A stretch of 64,000 nucleotides of DNA from Streptomyces parvus (GCF_014648875.1 NZ_BMRY01000002.1:310001-374000), one strand, 5' to 3'. Positions 24,339 through 39,286 are shown, numbered from the stretch's first letter. Notes: generated by a model not told the origin, from the letters alone. Numbers and translations: made by a program.

Positions 24339-25247
24339 CTACCCCTTCAGGTAGCTGGTAATGCCGTCGGCCAGTCCCTGGGCCGCCTTCTGCCGCCAGC
24401 TCGCACTGGTGAGCAGGGCGGCATCCTTCGGATCACGCATATTGCCGCATTCGACGAAGACTTTGGGCACGGTCGACAGATTCAGTCCACCGAGATCATC
24501 GCGGGTGTTCAGGCCGGTATTTCCGCCGATGTAATTGGAAGGCGCGCTTCCGGTCGTGCGGGCGAAGTGTCCCGCGATCCTCGCGCCGAGATCGGCGGAA
24601 CTCTTCACGATCTTCGAGGTGTCCGCACCGCCGCCCTTGACCCCGGCGGGCAGGATCACATGGAAGCCCCGGTTGCCCACCGCCGATCCGTCGGCGTGCA
24701 CCGAGACGACCGCGTCGGCCTTCGCCTCGTTCCCGATCCGGGCCCGCTCGTCGATGCACGGCCCGAACGGCCGGTCCGCGTCGTGCGTCAGCCGGACCCG
24801 GGCGCCCTCGGCCTCCAGCAGCGCCCGCAGCCGGTGGGAGACGTCGAGGGTGAACCGGGCCTCCGCGTAACCGTCGTTCGTGGCCGTCCCGGTCGTGTCG
24901 CACTCCTTGCGGCCGGTGCCGATGTCGACCTGCCGGTTGATCTCCCGGGTGTGGTCGCGGTTACCCGGATTGTGCCCCGGGTCGATCACCACGGTCCGGC
25001 CGGTCAGCGGGCCCTTCGGCAGCGGCTTCGCGGAAGGGGAAGCGGAAGCGGTCGGCTCCGGCTGTTCCCCGGTCGGGGCCGTCGACGTCGCGGCGTCCCC
25101 GCCGGGCCGGGGCGAGGCCGCACCGGCCTCTCCGGGTTCCTGGCCGCCACCGCATCCGGCGGCGGTCAGGCACACGGCGGCCAGCGCGGCGGCAACGGAC
25201 AGGGGCCGGGCGCGGCGGGTGGGGGGAGGGCTGTCGTCGTACGGCAC
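24339..25247 (-). CDS. N-acetylmuramoyl-L-alanine amidase, lipoprotein
   Basis: A 302-residue Amidase_3 zinc enzyme that cleaves the amide between muramic acid and the peptide stem. The signal sequence ends with lipobox AAGC (C32). A Pro/Ser/Thr linker runs to about 80. Zinc ligands are H92 (VVIDPGHNPGN), E129 (YAEARFTLD) and H184 (SVHADGS), and the catalytic E266 is in VFVECGNM. Nothing in the neighbourhood suggests a specific partner, so general wall remodelling is the likely job. The ATG has an in-frame basic N-region before the hydrophobic core. Confidence 0.93.
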   Translation of the reverse strand: MPYDDSPPPTRRARPLSVAAALAAVCLTAAGCGGGQEPGEAGAASPRPGGDAATSTAPTGEQPEPTASASPSAKPLPKGPLTGRTVVIDPGHNPGNRDHTREINRQVDIGTGRKECDTTGTATNDGYAEARFTLDVSHRLRALLEAEGARVRLTHDADRPFGPCIDERARIGNEAKADAVVSVHADGSAVGNRGFHVILPAGVKGGGADTSKIVKSSADLGARIAGHFARTTGSAPSNYIGGNTGLNTRDDLGGLNLSTVPKVFVECGNMRDPKDAALLTSASWRQKAAQGLADGITSYLKG

Positions 25248-25329
25248 GCGGCGATGCTACCCATCCGGCCGTCGGGGCGGGCCCGGGTCCCGGCCCCGGT
25301 CCCGTACGACCCGGATTCGGTCCGTACGC

Positions 25330-31363
<6,034 letters not shown>

Positions 31364-31366
31364 GTC

Positions 31367-31415
31367 CTGTCGTCACATTCCCGCCTGCCGGGCGACGACG
31401 GGAATGTGACGACAG
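31367..31415 (+). terminator. Perfect 17-bp inverted repeat after the thiolase gene
   Basis: CTGTCGTCACATTCCCG (31367-31383) is repeated exactly inverted at 31399-31415 around a 15-base loop, beginning four bases past the thiolase stop. It can fold into a long stem and probably ends the dehydrogenase-thiolase transcript. No T tract follows, and the AT-containing arms are unusual, so a mobile palindromic element is an alternative. Confidence 0.6.
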
Positions 31416-31520
31416 CCCTGGGGCCCGGCAGCCGGCGCGGAGTAGGACCTCCGTCCCGGTGGCCGGGGCCCGGGACCCGGGTCCGATACCCGATGTACGG
31501 GCCACGCGACGCCTGCGACC

Positions 31521-32978
31521 ATGGCCGACATGCCCGACGTCTCCGCGCCCGCCGCCGCCCCGCCCGCCTCCTCCCGCATACGTCCCAGCACCTGGGCCGT
31601 CGTGCTCGCCGCCTGCACCGGCCAGTTCCTCGTCGTCCTCGACGTCTCCGTCGTCAATGTGGCCCTGCCCTCCATGCGGGCCGACCTGGGGCTGAGCACG
31701 GTCGGTCTCCAGTGGGTCGTGAACGCCTACTCGATCGCGTTCGCCGGGTTCATGCTCCTGGGCGGGCGGGCCGCCGACATCTACGGGCGCAAGCTCATGT
31801 TCCTCGTCGGGCTCGGCCTCTTCACCGCCGCCTCCCTCGCCGGCGGCCTCGCCCAGGAGGGCTGGCAGCTCCTGGCCGCCCGCGCCGCCCAGGGTCTCGG
31901 GGCCGCCGTCCTCGCGCCCGCCACCCTCACCATCCTCACCGCGGCCGTGCCCGAGGGCCCGGCCCGTACCAGGGCGATCGGCACGTGGATGGCCGTCGGC
32001 GCGGGCGGCGGCGCGGCCGGCGGGCTCATCGGCGGGGTCCTCACCGACGCCCTCTCCTGGCGCTGGGTCCTCCTGATCAACGTGCCCATCGGTGCGCTCG
32101 TCCTGATCGGCGCCGCCCTGCGCGTCACCGAGGGCCGCGCGGGCGACCGCCGCCGCATCGACCTGCTGGGCGCGGTCCTGGCCACCACGGGGCTCGCCGC
32201 CGTGGCGTACGGCATCGTCCAGACCGAGGCCGAGGGCTGGACCGCCGCCGCCACGCTCGTGCCGCTGCTCTCCGGACTCGCGCTGCTGGCCGCCTTCGTG
32301 CTGGTCGAGGCGCGGACCGCCGTCCCGCTGGTCCCGCTGCGTGTCTTCTCCGTACGGGCCGTCTCCTCGGCCAACGTGTCGATGCTGCTCATGGGGTCGG
32401 CGACCTTCTCCATGTGGTACTTCATGACCGTGTACGCCCAGAACGTCCTGGGCTACACGCCGTTGCAGGCCGGCCTGGCGCTGATCCCGACCTCGGCCGC
32501 CGTCGTCATCGGCTCCAAGCTGGCCCCCCGCCTCATGGTCCGCACCGGGGCGAAGAGCCTCGCCGTCGCCGGGGTCCTGATCACCGCCGCGGGCTTCGGC
32601 TGGCAGTCCACCATGGGCGTGGACGGCTCCTACCTCACCGCGATCTGCCTGCCCGGCGTCCTGATGATGGCCGGCGCCGGTCTCGCCTCCACCCCGCTCG
32701 CCACCCTCGCCACCTCCGGCGCGGAGCCGGGCGACGCCGGACTCGTCTCGGGCCTGGTCAACACCTCCCGCACCATGGGCGGCGCGCTGGGCCTCGCGGT
32801 GCTCTCCACCGTCGCCGCCGCGCGCACCGCGGGCTCCGGCGACACGGCCGAGATCACCGCCGGATACGCCCTGGCGTTCCGCACCGCGAGCGGGGTGCTG
32901 CTGGCCGGAGTGATCGTGATGCTGCTCTGGCTGCCGAACCACCGAGGGCCCCGGCGCCGGCCCGCACCACTGAACTGA
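31521..32978 (+). CDS. DHA2-type MFS efflux protein
   Basis: A 485-residue, 14-helix transporter of the EmrB/QacA group. It has a strong helix-1 signature (LVVLDVSVVNVALPSMRADL), the loop LGGRAADIYGRKLMF and motif C in GAGGGAAGGLIGGVLTDA. Such pumps expel hydrophobic drugs. It sits between two catabolic blocks on the same strand, preceded by the 31367 hairpin and followed by the KstR-boxed MaoC operon, so it seems to have its own promoter in 31416-31520. No regulator gene is adjacent. Confidence 0.92.
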   Translation: MADMPDVSAPAAAPPASSRIRPSTWAVVLAACTGQFLVVLDVSVVNVALPSMRADLGLSTVGLQWVVNAYSIAFAGFMLLGGRAADIYGRKLMFLVGLGLFTAASLAGGLAQEGWQLLAARAAQGLGAAVLAPATLTILTAAVPEGPARTRAIGTWMAVGAGGGAAGGLIGGVLTDALSWRWVLLINVPIGALVLIGAALRVTEGRAGDRRRIDLLGAVLATTGLAAVAYGIVQTEAEGWTAAATLVPLLSGLALLAAFVLVEARTAVPLVPLRVFSVRAVSSANVSMLLMGSATFSMWYFMTVYAQNVLGYTPLQAGLALIPTSAAVVIGSKLAPRLMVRTGAKSLAVAGVLITAAGFGWQSTMGVDGSYLTAICLPGVLMMAGAGLASTPLATLATSGAEPGDAGLVSGLVNTSRTMGGALGLAVLSTVAAARTAGSGDTAEITAGYALAFRTASGVLLAGVIVMLLWLPNHRGPRRRPAPLN

Positions 32979-33041
32979 CGGGACGTCAGCAGTCTTCCCA
33001 ACTTCCGGGGCCTGCGTTATACATGGGCCATCGGCATCGGC

Positions 33042-33055
33042 TAGAACGCGTTCTA
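33042..33055. promoter_or_regulatory. KstR-type box upstream of the MaoC operon
   Basis: TAGAACGCGTTCTA is a perfect palindrome and full match to TNNAACNNGTTNNA; the symmetry extends to CTAGAACGCGTTCTAG (33041-33056). A TATACA-like -10 lies about 20 bases upstream (33018-33023), so the site would be just downstream of the start point, fit for repression. Confidence 0.72.
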
Positions 33056-33172
33056 GAAGGAGTGTGCCTGTTCCCGAAGGGGCGTGCCCTGCCGGTCACC
33101 GCACGACCTCGGTGCGGCCGACGGTGCGGACGGCCGTGCCGAGGTCTTCCACCATCAAGGAGCTGCTCCGTC

Positions 33173-34027
33173 ATGCCCATTGATGCCTCTGCGGCCCTCG
33201 CCGCCGAACCCCGCCGGGCCGAGATCGGCTGGCACCACAAGGACGTCCAGCTCTACCACCTCGGCCTCGGCGCGGGCATCCCCGCCACCGACCCCGACGA
33301 ACTCCGCTACACCCTGGAGTCCCGGCTCCACGTGCTGCCCAGCTTCGCCACCGTCGCGGGCGCGGGCACCGCCGCCTTCGGCGGGATGGGCGCGCCGGGG
33401 ATCGACGTGGACCTCGCCGCGGTCCTGCACGGCGGCCAGACCGTCCGCGTCCACCGCCCGATCCCGGTGACCGGCCGGGCCGTCCAGACCTCGAAGGTCG
33501 CGGCGGCGTACGACAAGGGCAAGGCCGCCGTCATCGTGCTGCGTACCGAGGCGAGCGACGACGACGGACCGCTGTGGACCAACGACGCCCAGATCTTCGT
33601 CCGCGGCGAGGGCGGCTTCGGCGGGGAGCGCGGGCCGTCCGACCGGCTCACCGTGCCCGAGCGGGCGCCCGACCGCACGGTGGAGCGCCCGATCCGCGAG
33701 GACCAGGCGCTGCTCTACCGGCTCTCCGGCGACTGGAACCCGCTCCACGCCGACCCCGCCTTCGCCAAGCTCGCCGGGTTCGACCGGCCGATCCTGCACG
33801 GCCTGTGCACGTACGGCATGACCCTGAAGGCCGTCACCGACACCCTCCTGGACGGTGACGTCTCCCGGATCACCGCCTACCGCACCCGGTTCGCCGGAGT
33901 GGTCTTCCCCGGCGAGACCCTCCGTGTCCGGATGTGGGCCGAGGAGGGCCGCGTCCAGGTCACGGTCACCGCCGCCGAGCGCGACGACGCCCCGGTCCTC
34001 GCCGACACGCTCGTCGAACACGCCTGA
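33173..34027 (+). CDS. MaoC-family enoyl-CoA hydratase
   Basis: A 284-residue double hot-dog hydratase of the 17-beta-HSD4 hydratase type, adding water to 2-enoyl-CoA. The second half has the hydratase 2 motif LSGDWNPLHADPAFAKLAGF with catalytic Asp and His, then RPILHGLCTYG. The first half has the substrate-binding but non-catalytic hot-dog (YTLESRLHVLPSFATVAG). AAGGAG stands nine bases before the ATG at 33173. It opens a three-gene block with an alcohol dehydrogenase and an SDR, under a KstR-type box, giving the hydration step of a beta-oxidation cycle. Confidence 0.93.
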   Translation: MPIDASAALAAEPRRAEIGWHHKDVQLYHLGLGAGIPATDPDELRYTLESRLHVLPSFATVAGAGTAAFGGMGAPGIDVDLAAVLHGGQTVRVHRPIPVTGRAVQTSKVAAAYDKGKAAVIVLRTEASDDDGPLWTNDAQIFVRGEGGFGGERGPSDRLTVPERAPDRTVERPIREDQALLYRLSGDWNPLHADPAFAKLAGFDRPILHGLCTYGMTLKAVTDTLLDGDVSRITAYRTRFAGVVFPGETLRVRMWAEEGRVQVTVTAAERDDAPVLADTLVEHA

Positions 34028-34074
34028 ATCCAGTAACTCCCCTTCTTGGCAGCCGATTCGAGGGAGCCCCACCC

Positions 34075-35151
34075 ATGCGCGCAGCCGTACTGCACGAGAT
34101 AGGCCAGGAGAAGCTCGAAGTCCTCGACGACGTCGAGGCGGTGGGCTTCGGCCCGGGAAAGGTCAAGCTCCGCATCCGCGCCACCGGCCTCTGCCACTCC
34201 GACGTCTCCGCGATGAGCGGCGTCCTTCCGCAGCCCGCCCCCTTCATCCCCGGCCACGAGGGCGCGGGCGAGGTCGTCGACGTCGGCGACGGGGTGACCG
34301 GCCTGAGCGCCGGCGACCGGGTCCTCGTCTGCTGGCTGCCCGCCTGCGGGGAGTGTCCGTCCTGCAAGCGCGGCCAGACCCAGCTGTGCCTGGCGGGCTT
34401 CATGAACGCGGGCACCCCCAACTTCAAGCGCCCCGGCGGCGACGTCTTCGGCTTCGCGGGCACCGGCACCTTCACCGAGGAGGTCGTCGTGGGCGCGGGC
34501 TGCGCGGTGCCGATCCCCGACGACGTACCGTTCGAGATCGCCGCCCTGATCGGCTGCGGGGTCACCACCGGCCTGGGCGCGGCCATCAACACGGCACAGG
34601 TGGAAGCCGGTTCGTCGGTCGCGGTGATCGGCTGCGGCGGCGTCGGCATCTCCACGATCCAGGGCGCCCGGGTCCGGGGCGCTGCCCAGATCGTCGCCGT
34701 CGACCCCGTCACCTCCCGCCGCGAGGCCGCGCTGCGCTTCGGCGCCACCGAGGCCGTCGCACCCGGTGAACTGGCCGACGCCAAGCAGCGGATCACCGGC
34801 GGCGAGGGCTTCGACTACGTCTTCGAGGTCGTCGGCAAGTCCGCCACCGCCCGCACCGCCTACGAGACCACCCGCCGCGGCGGCACCCTGTGCGTCGTCG
34901 GGGCCGGGGCGATGGACGACACCTTCCAGGTCAACATGTTCGAGCTGTTCTTCGACGAGAAGCGCATCCTCCCCTCCATGTACGGCGGCGGGGACGTCCT
35001 GCGCTCCTACGAGCGGGCCATCGCGCTCTGGCGGGCGGGCCGCATCGACCTGGAGTCGATGATCACCCACCGGGTCCGGCTGGACGGGATCAACGACGCC
35101 CTGGACCAGATGCGCACGGGCGAGGCGCTGCGTACCTGCATCGAGCTCTGA
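34075..35151 (+). CDS. Zinc-dependent alcohol dehydrogenase
   Basis: A 358-residue MDR enzyme. Catalytic zinc ligands are Cys in GLCHSDVSAM (about 38) and His in PGHEGAGEV (about 60). The structural zinc site is CGECPSCKRGQTQLC. The NAD fold shows AVIGCGGVGIS near 185. It resembles the class III-like dehydrogenases found in actinobacterial steroid and terpene catabolic operons, where they oxidise alcohol groups to aldehydes. The ATG follows GGGAG, 47 bases after the MaoC gene. Its precise substrate is open. Confidence 0.92.
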   Translation: MRAAVLHEIGQEKLEVLDDVEAVGFGPGKVKLRIRATGLCHSDVSAMSGVLPQPAPFIPGHEGAGEVVDVGDGVTGLSAGDRVLVCWLPACGECPSCKRGQTQLCLAGFMNAGTPNFKRPGGDVFGFAGTGTFTEEVVVGAGCAVPIPDDVPFEIAALIGCGVTTGLGAAINTAQVEAGSSVAVIGCGGVGISTIQGARVRGAAQIVAVDPVTSRREAALRFGATEAVAPGELADAKQRITGGEGFDYVFEVVGKSATARTAYETTRRGGTLCVVGAGAMDDTFQVNMFELFFDEKRILPSMYGGGDVLRSYERAIALWRAGRIDLESMITHRVRLDGINDALDQMRTGEALRTCIEL

Positions 35152-35185
35152 ACCCCGCCCGCATCCAAGGAAGCCGAGGACCGTG

Positions 35186-36133
35186 ATGTCACTTCCCCTC
35201 CCGCTGGACGGGCTGTCCGCGATCGTCACCGGCTCGGGCCGCGGCCTCGGCCGCGCCGAAGCCCTCGAACTGGCCCGGCTCGGTGCGGCCGTCGTCGTCA
35301 ACGACTACGGGCAGCCCGGCCGCGACGGCTCCGGCGAGGCGTCCGCCGCACCCGCCGAGGAGGTCGCCGCCGAGATCCGCGCGGCCGGCGGCCGGGCCGT
35401 CGCCCACCTCGGCGACGTCTCCGACCACCAACAGGCCCGTGAACTGGTCGAGTCGGCGATCTCGGCCCACGGCAGGCTCGACATCCTGGTCAACAACGCG
35501 GGCATCCTGCGCGACCGGATGGTCTTCTCGATGACCGAGGAGGAATGGGACTCCGTCATCCGCGTCCACCTCAAGGGCCACTTCAACACCACGCACTTCG
35601 CCGCAGCCCACTGGCGCGCCCGCTCCAAGGCCACCGGCGGGCCGGTCTACGGGCGGATCGTCAACACCTCCTCCGAGGCGTTCCTCGCGGGCTCGGCGGG
35701 CCAGCCCAACTACGCGGCGGCCAAGGGCGGCATCGTCGGCCTCACCACCTCCACCGCGCTCGCCCTCGCGAAGTACGGCGTCACCGCCAACGCCATCTGC
35801 CCGCGCGCCCGGACCCGGATGACCGAGGACGTCTTCGCGGGCTTCCAGGAACCGGCGGACGGCACCCTCGACCCGCTGGCCCCCGAGCACGTGTCGCCGC
35901 TCGTCGGCTATCTCGCCTCACCGGCGGCGGCCGGGGTCAACGGGCAACTGCTCGTCGTCCACGGGGGGATGGTCGCCGTCGTCGAACGGCCGAGGGTGGC
36001 GGCCCGGTTCGACGCGGCGAAGGAGACGTTCACCTTCGCGGAACTGGACGGACTGCTCACCCCGTACTACGAGGACCGGCCGCCGAACGAGACCTTCGCC
36101 GCCGCCGAAGTGCTGGGGCTGAAGCGGCTGTAG
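35186..36133 (+). CDS. 17-beta-HSD4-like short-chain dehydrogenase
   Basis: A 315-residue SDR. Cofactor motif is VTGSGRGLGRAEALEL (about 14-29), NNAGILRDRM follows near 100, and the catalytic Ser and YxxxK are in NTSSEAFLAGSAGQPNYAAAK. A C-terminal extension (FTFAELDGLLTPYYEDRPPN) matches the (3R)-hydroxyacyl-CoA dehydrogenase group that includes Hsd4A/ChsB1 of sterol side-chain degradation. It would oxidise the product of the MaoC hydratase. I chose the ATG at 35186 (GAGGA five bases upstream); a GTG directly before it is an alternative. It ends the operon, followed by a long palindrome. Confidence 0.9.
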   Translation: MSLPLPLDGLSAIVTGSGRGLGRAEALELARLGAAVVVNDYGQPGRDGSGEASAAPAEEVAAEIRAAGGRAVAHLGDVSDHQQARELVESAISAHGRLDILVNNAGILRDRMVFSMTEEEWDSVIRVHLKGHFNTTHFAAAHWRARSKATGGPVYGRIVNTSSEAFLAGSAGQPNYAAAKGGIVGLTTSTALALAKYGVTANAICPRARTRMTEDVFAGFQEPADGTLDPLAPEHVSPLVGYLASPAAAGVNGQLLVVHGGMVAVVERPRVAARFDAAKETFTFAELDGLLTPYYEDRPPNETFAAAEVLGLKRL

Positions 36134-36157
36134 CCGGGTTCGGCACGTACATGGGTA

Positions 36158-36195
36158 AGGGCCCGGACCGGCGGACGTCCGCCGGTCCGGGCCCT
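36158..36195. terminator. 38-bp perfect palindrome between convergent genes
   Basis: The 38 bases are exactly self-complementary, centred on GACGTC, with no loop sequence. They lie 25 bases past the SDR stop and 24 bases past the stop of the leftward small gene, so they probably act as a bidirectional terminator. Confidence 0.75.
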
Positions 36196-36218
36196 CCCGT
36201 ACCGCACTGCTCGGCGGC

Positions 36219-36389
36219 TCAGGCCGCCGCGGATTCCGCTTCCGCGGGCCGGCGGTGGCGGCCGTGCGGCCGCACCGACGTGTTCTCCGTCGACGCACCC
36301 CCGCGGTGCTTGCCGGAGCCGCTGGTTCCGGCCCCTTCGTCCGCCCCCGTCGGGCGCTGCTGGGTCGTGTCGGTCCGTGCTTCGGACAT
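36219..36389 (-). CDS. Small hydrophilic protein, hypothetical
   Basis: A possible 56-residue protein starting MSEARTDTTQQRPTGADEGA and ending RRPAEAESAAA. It is hydrophilic and probably disordered, with no motif that I recognise. Support comes from its position before a bidirectional terminator palindrome and from GGTGAC before the ATG. The frame extends 22 codons upstream with poorer codon use. It could also be spurious. The remaining gap to 36519 holds nothing that I can identify. Confidence 0.45.
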   Translation of the reverse strand: MSEARTDTTQQRPTGADEGAGTSGSGKHRGGASTENTSVRPHGRHRRPAEAESAAA

Positions 36390-36518
36390 GTGGGAAGTCA
36401 CCCCGTTGTGATCGCTTGCGTGTGTCGCGCCTACGTGTGTCGCCGGCCCCGCCACCGTCGCCCGACCCGGTCACCGTCGGTACCCGCCCGGAACGGTCGC
36501 GTAGCCCAGGCCCCGAAT

Positions 36519-37877
36519 TCAATCAGGTTGGGCGGCTCCGTGCAGAGGCGCCTGCCCCAACGGAACGGGCTTACACACAGCAGGAGCGGTGTCGGCGGCG
36601 GACGGTTCCCTTCCGTCTTCCCCGCCACCCGTACGGCCGGTCACGGAGGAGGGTTCCACGTCCTCGGGGGCGTCCAGCAGCGCCACGCCGCAGGGCGTCG
36701 CCCCGTTCGCGTACGGCAGGCGCAGCACACCGTCCCGGCTCCAGTACCCGGCCCCCGGCACCCAGCCCAACGGGGCTGCGAACTGGTGCAGTTGCCGGCC
36801 CGCCGGGCGCCAGACGCCCACCCAGCTGCCCGGCGCCCCGTCGATCCGCAGCGCCACCGCGCAGCTCTCCGGCATCAGCATCTGGCCCGGCTGCACCGCG
36901 AACGGCGTCACCGCCACATCCGGGAGGCGCAGGCACTCGGGGAACCTGACGGGCAGGCAGCTCCCCAGCACCCCCCAGCCGAGCCGGTCGTGGCCCGGGG
37001 CGTCGGAGCGGAGCAGCAGCAGCCCGCTGTCGGCGTCCGCGAGCAGCAGCCGGTCGTTGCTCCCCGGTGCGATCTGGAGCAGCGGCGTCACCTCACCCTG
37101 CCGCCCGAGGTCGACGGCGACCGCCTTGACCGGCCCGCGGCCCGGCTCCCGCCGGTCCAGCGCCAGCATCCGGCCCGCCCGGTCCAGCCACACCCCGCCC
37201 GAGCAGCGGCCGGGAATCCGCGCGACCTCCTCGGGCCCGAACGTGCCGCCCGCCACCCGCCACAGCGACGCGTGGTCCTCGCCGGCCGCCAGGGCGTACA
37301 CACACCGGCCGTCCGGCGACGGCGGCAGCAGGCTCATCTCCGCGCATCCGACCGCGCCCAGCAGGAGTTCGCCGGTCCCGGGGCCGGTCGGATAGAGCAG
37401 CGAGAACATCTGCCGGTCCGCCACCCTCCGCCGGATCAGCACCCGCCCGTCGGCGAGTGGGGCCACCTCGGAGTCCGGCTCCTCGGGCTGGTCGAGAGGG
37501 AGGGGCACCGCGTACGGCTCGGGCCCGTCCAGCGTCCACCGCTCGGGATACCAGGCGCGCTCGCCCGGCGGCCCGGGGGCGGCGGTGATCCGGGCGGCAT
37601 AGGCGCCGTCCGCGGTGAGCGTGAAGCGGCCGGGGGGCGGTGCGTCGTCGGCGCCCGACCGTGCGTCGGGCCCCGTGGACGACGCTTCCGCTTCGTCCGC
37701 TCTTCCGGCTTCCCCGGCTTCCCCGGTTCCCCCGTACTCCTCCCCGGCTTCCCCGTTCTCCGCGTCCGCCCCGGCAGGCTCTCCGGGCTCTCCGGACTCT
37801 TCCGGTTCGGGTTCCGCTTCCGGGTCCGCCGTCGCGGCGGCCCCGGCGGATCCACCCTCGATGGCACAGGCAGTCAT
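36519..37877 (-). CDS. Predicted beta-propeller protein of unknown function
   Basis: A 452-residue protein. Residues about 10-80 are an acidic, Glu/Gly/Pro-rich disordered region (EPEPEESGEPGEPAG). The rest shows repeated beta-strand units with short Gly/Asp turns (PLADGRVLIRRRVADRQ, SPDGRCVYALAAGEDHASLW, DRAGRMLALDRR, ADSGLLLLRSD), typical of a WD40/PQQ-like propeller. No catalytic motif, signal peptide or lipobox is seen, so it is probably cytosolic. I chose the ATG at 37875-37877 because GGAGGTG lies eight bases upstream. It diverges from the siderophore-binding gene. Confidence 0.8.
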   Translation of the reverse strand: MTACAIEGGSAGAAATADPEAEPEPEESGEPGEPAGADAENGEAGEEYGGTGEAGEAGRADEAEASSTGPDARSGADDAPPPGRFTLTADGAYAARITAAPGPPGERAWYPERWTLDGPEPYAVPLPLDQPEEPDSEVAPLADGRVLIRRRVADRQMFSLLYPTGPGTGELLLGAVGCAEMSLLPPSPDGRCVYALAAGEDHASLWRVAGGTFGPEEVARIPGRCSGGVWLDRAGRMLALDRREPGRGPVKAVAVDLGRQGEVTPLLQIAPGSNDRLLLADADSGLLLLRSDAPGHDRLGWGVLGSCLPVRFPECLRLPDVAVTPFAVQPGQMLMPESCAVALRIDGAPGSWVGVWRPAGRQLHQFAAPLGWVPGAGYWSRDGVLRLPYANGATPCGVALLDAPEDVEPSSVTGRTGGGEDGREPSAADTAPAVCKPVPLGQAPLHGAAQPD

Positions 37878-38021
37878 GGACTCGTCACCTCCGGCTACGA
37901 AAGCTAGTTTTCGCACTTCCAGCCGAACAACACGAGCCACCGCACTTCACACATAAGGGTGGCGATGCCCGGATTCTCCTGAGGTGACAGGGGTGAGTGT
38001 GCTGTCGGAGGGGGGCGTGTC

Positions 38022-38042
38022 TATGGTTAGGCGGCCCTAACC
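38022..38042. promoter_or_regulatory. Iron box (DmdR/IdeR-type) before the siderophore-binding gene
   Basis: Positions 38022-38040 agree at 14 of 19 bases with the recalled consensus TTAGGTTAGGCTAACCTAA. The site also contains a perfect dyad, GGTTAGG (38025-38031) and CCTAACC (38036-38042). It lies 48 bases before the ATG, so iron-loaded DmdR1 should repress the gene. Confidence 0.72.
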
Positions 38043-38089
38043 AAGCGCCCGTGCATCCCACGCACGCACGCGGACAACTGGAGTACGTG

Positions 38090-39133
38090 ATGTCCCTTCG
38101 CCCCCGCGGTACCGCCGCAGTCGCCCTGGTCGTGGCGGCCGCTCTCTCCCTGTCGGCCTGCGGGGGCGGTGACGGCGGCGACGCGGACGCGGCGAAGTCC
38201 GACGCGGGCGGCGGCAAGAAGGCCGCCGTCGCCACGGGCGGCAAGGACTTCGCGGACGCGGCGAAGAAGACCGCGTCGTACGGCACCGACGCCGCGGCCG
38301 GCGAGTTCCCCCGTACGGTCACCCACGCCATGGGGAAGACCGAGATCAAGACGGCTCCGAAGCGCGTGGTCGTGCTGGACGTCGGCGAGTTCGACAACGT
38401 GGTGTCGCTGGGCCTGAAGCCGGTCGGCTACGCCCCCAGCGAGGGCGACGCGGCCATCCCCTCGTACCTGAAGAAGGACGCGGGCGAGCCGAAGAGCGTC
38501 GGCACCATCAACAGCCTCAACCTCGAAGCCATCGCGGGCCTCCAGCCGGACCTGATCCTCGGCAGCCAGCTCCGCGCCGCGGACAAGTACGACGAGCTGT
38601 CCAAGATCGCCCCCACCGTGTTCTCCATCCGCCCCGGCTTCACCTGGAAGGAGAACTACCTCCTCAACGCCCAGGCGCTGGACCGCACGAAGCAGGCCGA
38701 GGCGAATCTCGACGCGTACGAGGCGAAGGCCGACGAGCTCGGCGAGGACATCGGCCCCGACAAGCCGACCGTGTCCATGGTCCGCTACATGCCCGACCGC
38801 CTCCGGCTCTACGCCAAGGCCTCGTTCATCGGCACGATCCTTCAGGACGTCGGCCTGCCGCGGCCGAAGAACCAGCAGATCGACGACCTCGCCGCCGAGA
38901 TCAGCCCCGAGAAGATCGACGAGGCGGACGCCGACTGGATCTTCACCGGCGTCTACGGCGACCCGAAGGCCACCCAGCGCGACACCGCCCGGTCCAACCC
39001 GCTGTGGAAGAACCTGAAGGCCGTGAAGGAGGGCCGGGCGAAGGACGTCTCCGACGAGACCTGGTACCTGGGCCTCGGCGTCACCTCGGCCGGTCTGGTC
39101 CTCGACGACCTCCGCGCGGACCTGGTGAAGTGA
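38090..39133 (+). CDS. Iron-siderophore ABC transporter substrate-binding lipoprotein
   Basis: A 347-residue FecB/TroA-like class III binding protein. The signal peptide ends at LSLSAC, and a charged linker follows. The fold shows APKRVVVLDVGEFDNVVSLGLKPVG (about 92), NLEAIAGLQPDLILG and a long helical hinge. It captures a ferric siderophore outside the membrane for import. No permease or ATPase gene is adjacent, so it must share a transporter encoded elsewhere. TGGAG lies six bases before the ATG, with a GTG codon directly upstream. Control by iron is indicated by the box at 38022. A 23-base direct repeat duplicates its 3' end including the stop. Confidence 0.93.
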   Translation: MSLRPRGTAAVALVVAAALSLSACGGGDGGDADAAKSDAGGGKKAAVATGGKDFADAAKKTASYGTDAAAGEFPRTVTHAMGKTEIKTAPKRVVVLDVGEFDNVVSLGLKPVGYAPSEGDAAIPSYLKKDAGEPKSVGTINSLNLEAIAGLQPDLILGSQLRAADKYDELSKIAPTVFSIRPGFTWKENYLLNAQALDRTKQAEANLDAYEAKADELGEDIGPDKPTVSMVRYMPDRLRLYAKASFIGTILQDVGLPRPKNQQIDDLAAEISPEKIDEADADWIFTGVYGDPKATQRDTARSNPLWKNLKAVKEGRAKDVSDETWYLGLGVTSAGLVLDDLRADLVK

Positions 39134-39171
39134 CCGCGTCACCGAGAAGCGGACCTGGTGAAGTGACCGCG
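39116..39171 (+). repeat. Direct repeat spanning the stop codon of the binding-protein gene
   Basis: A 23-base sequence at 39116-39138, containing the last codons and TGA of the binding-protein gene, recurs exactly at 39149-39171 (33-base period). A third, partial trace follows near 39190. Confidence 0.9.
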
Positions 39172-39286
39172 CGACCGGGAAGGCGACGACCTGTGAAGTA
39201 ACGATTCGTGTCCGGCCGCCGGTCCTGGCGTACAGGGTCCGGCGGCCAGGGGCGGCGGACCACCCCGGACAGGTAGCCTTTCCCCC

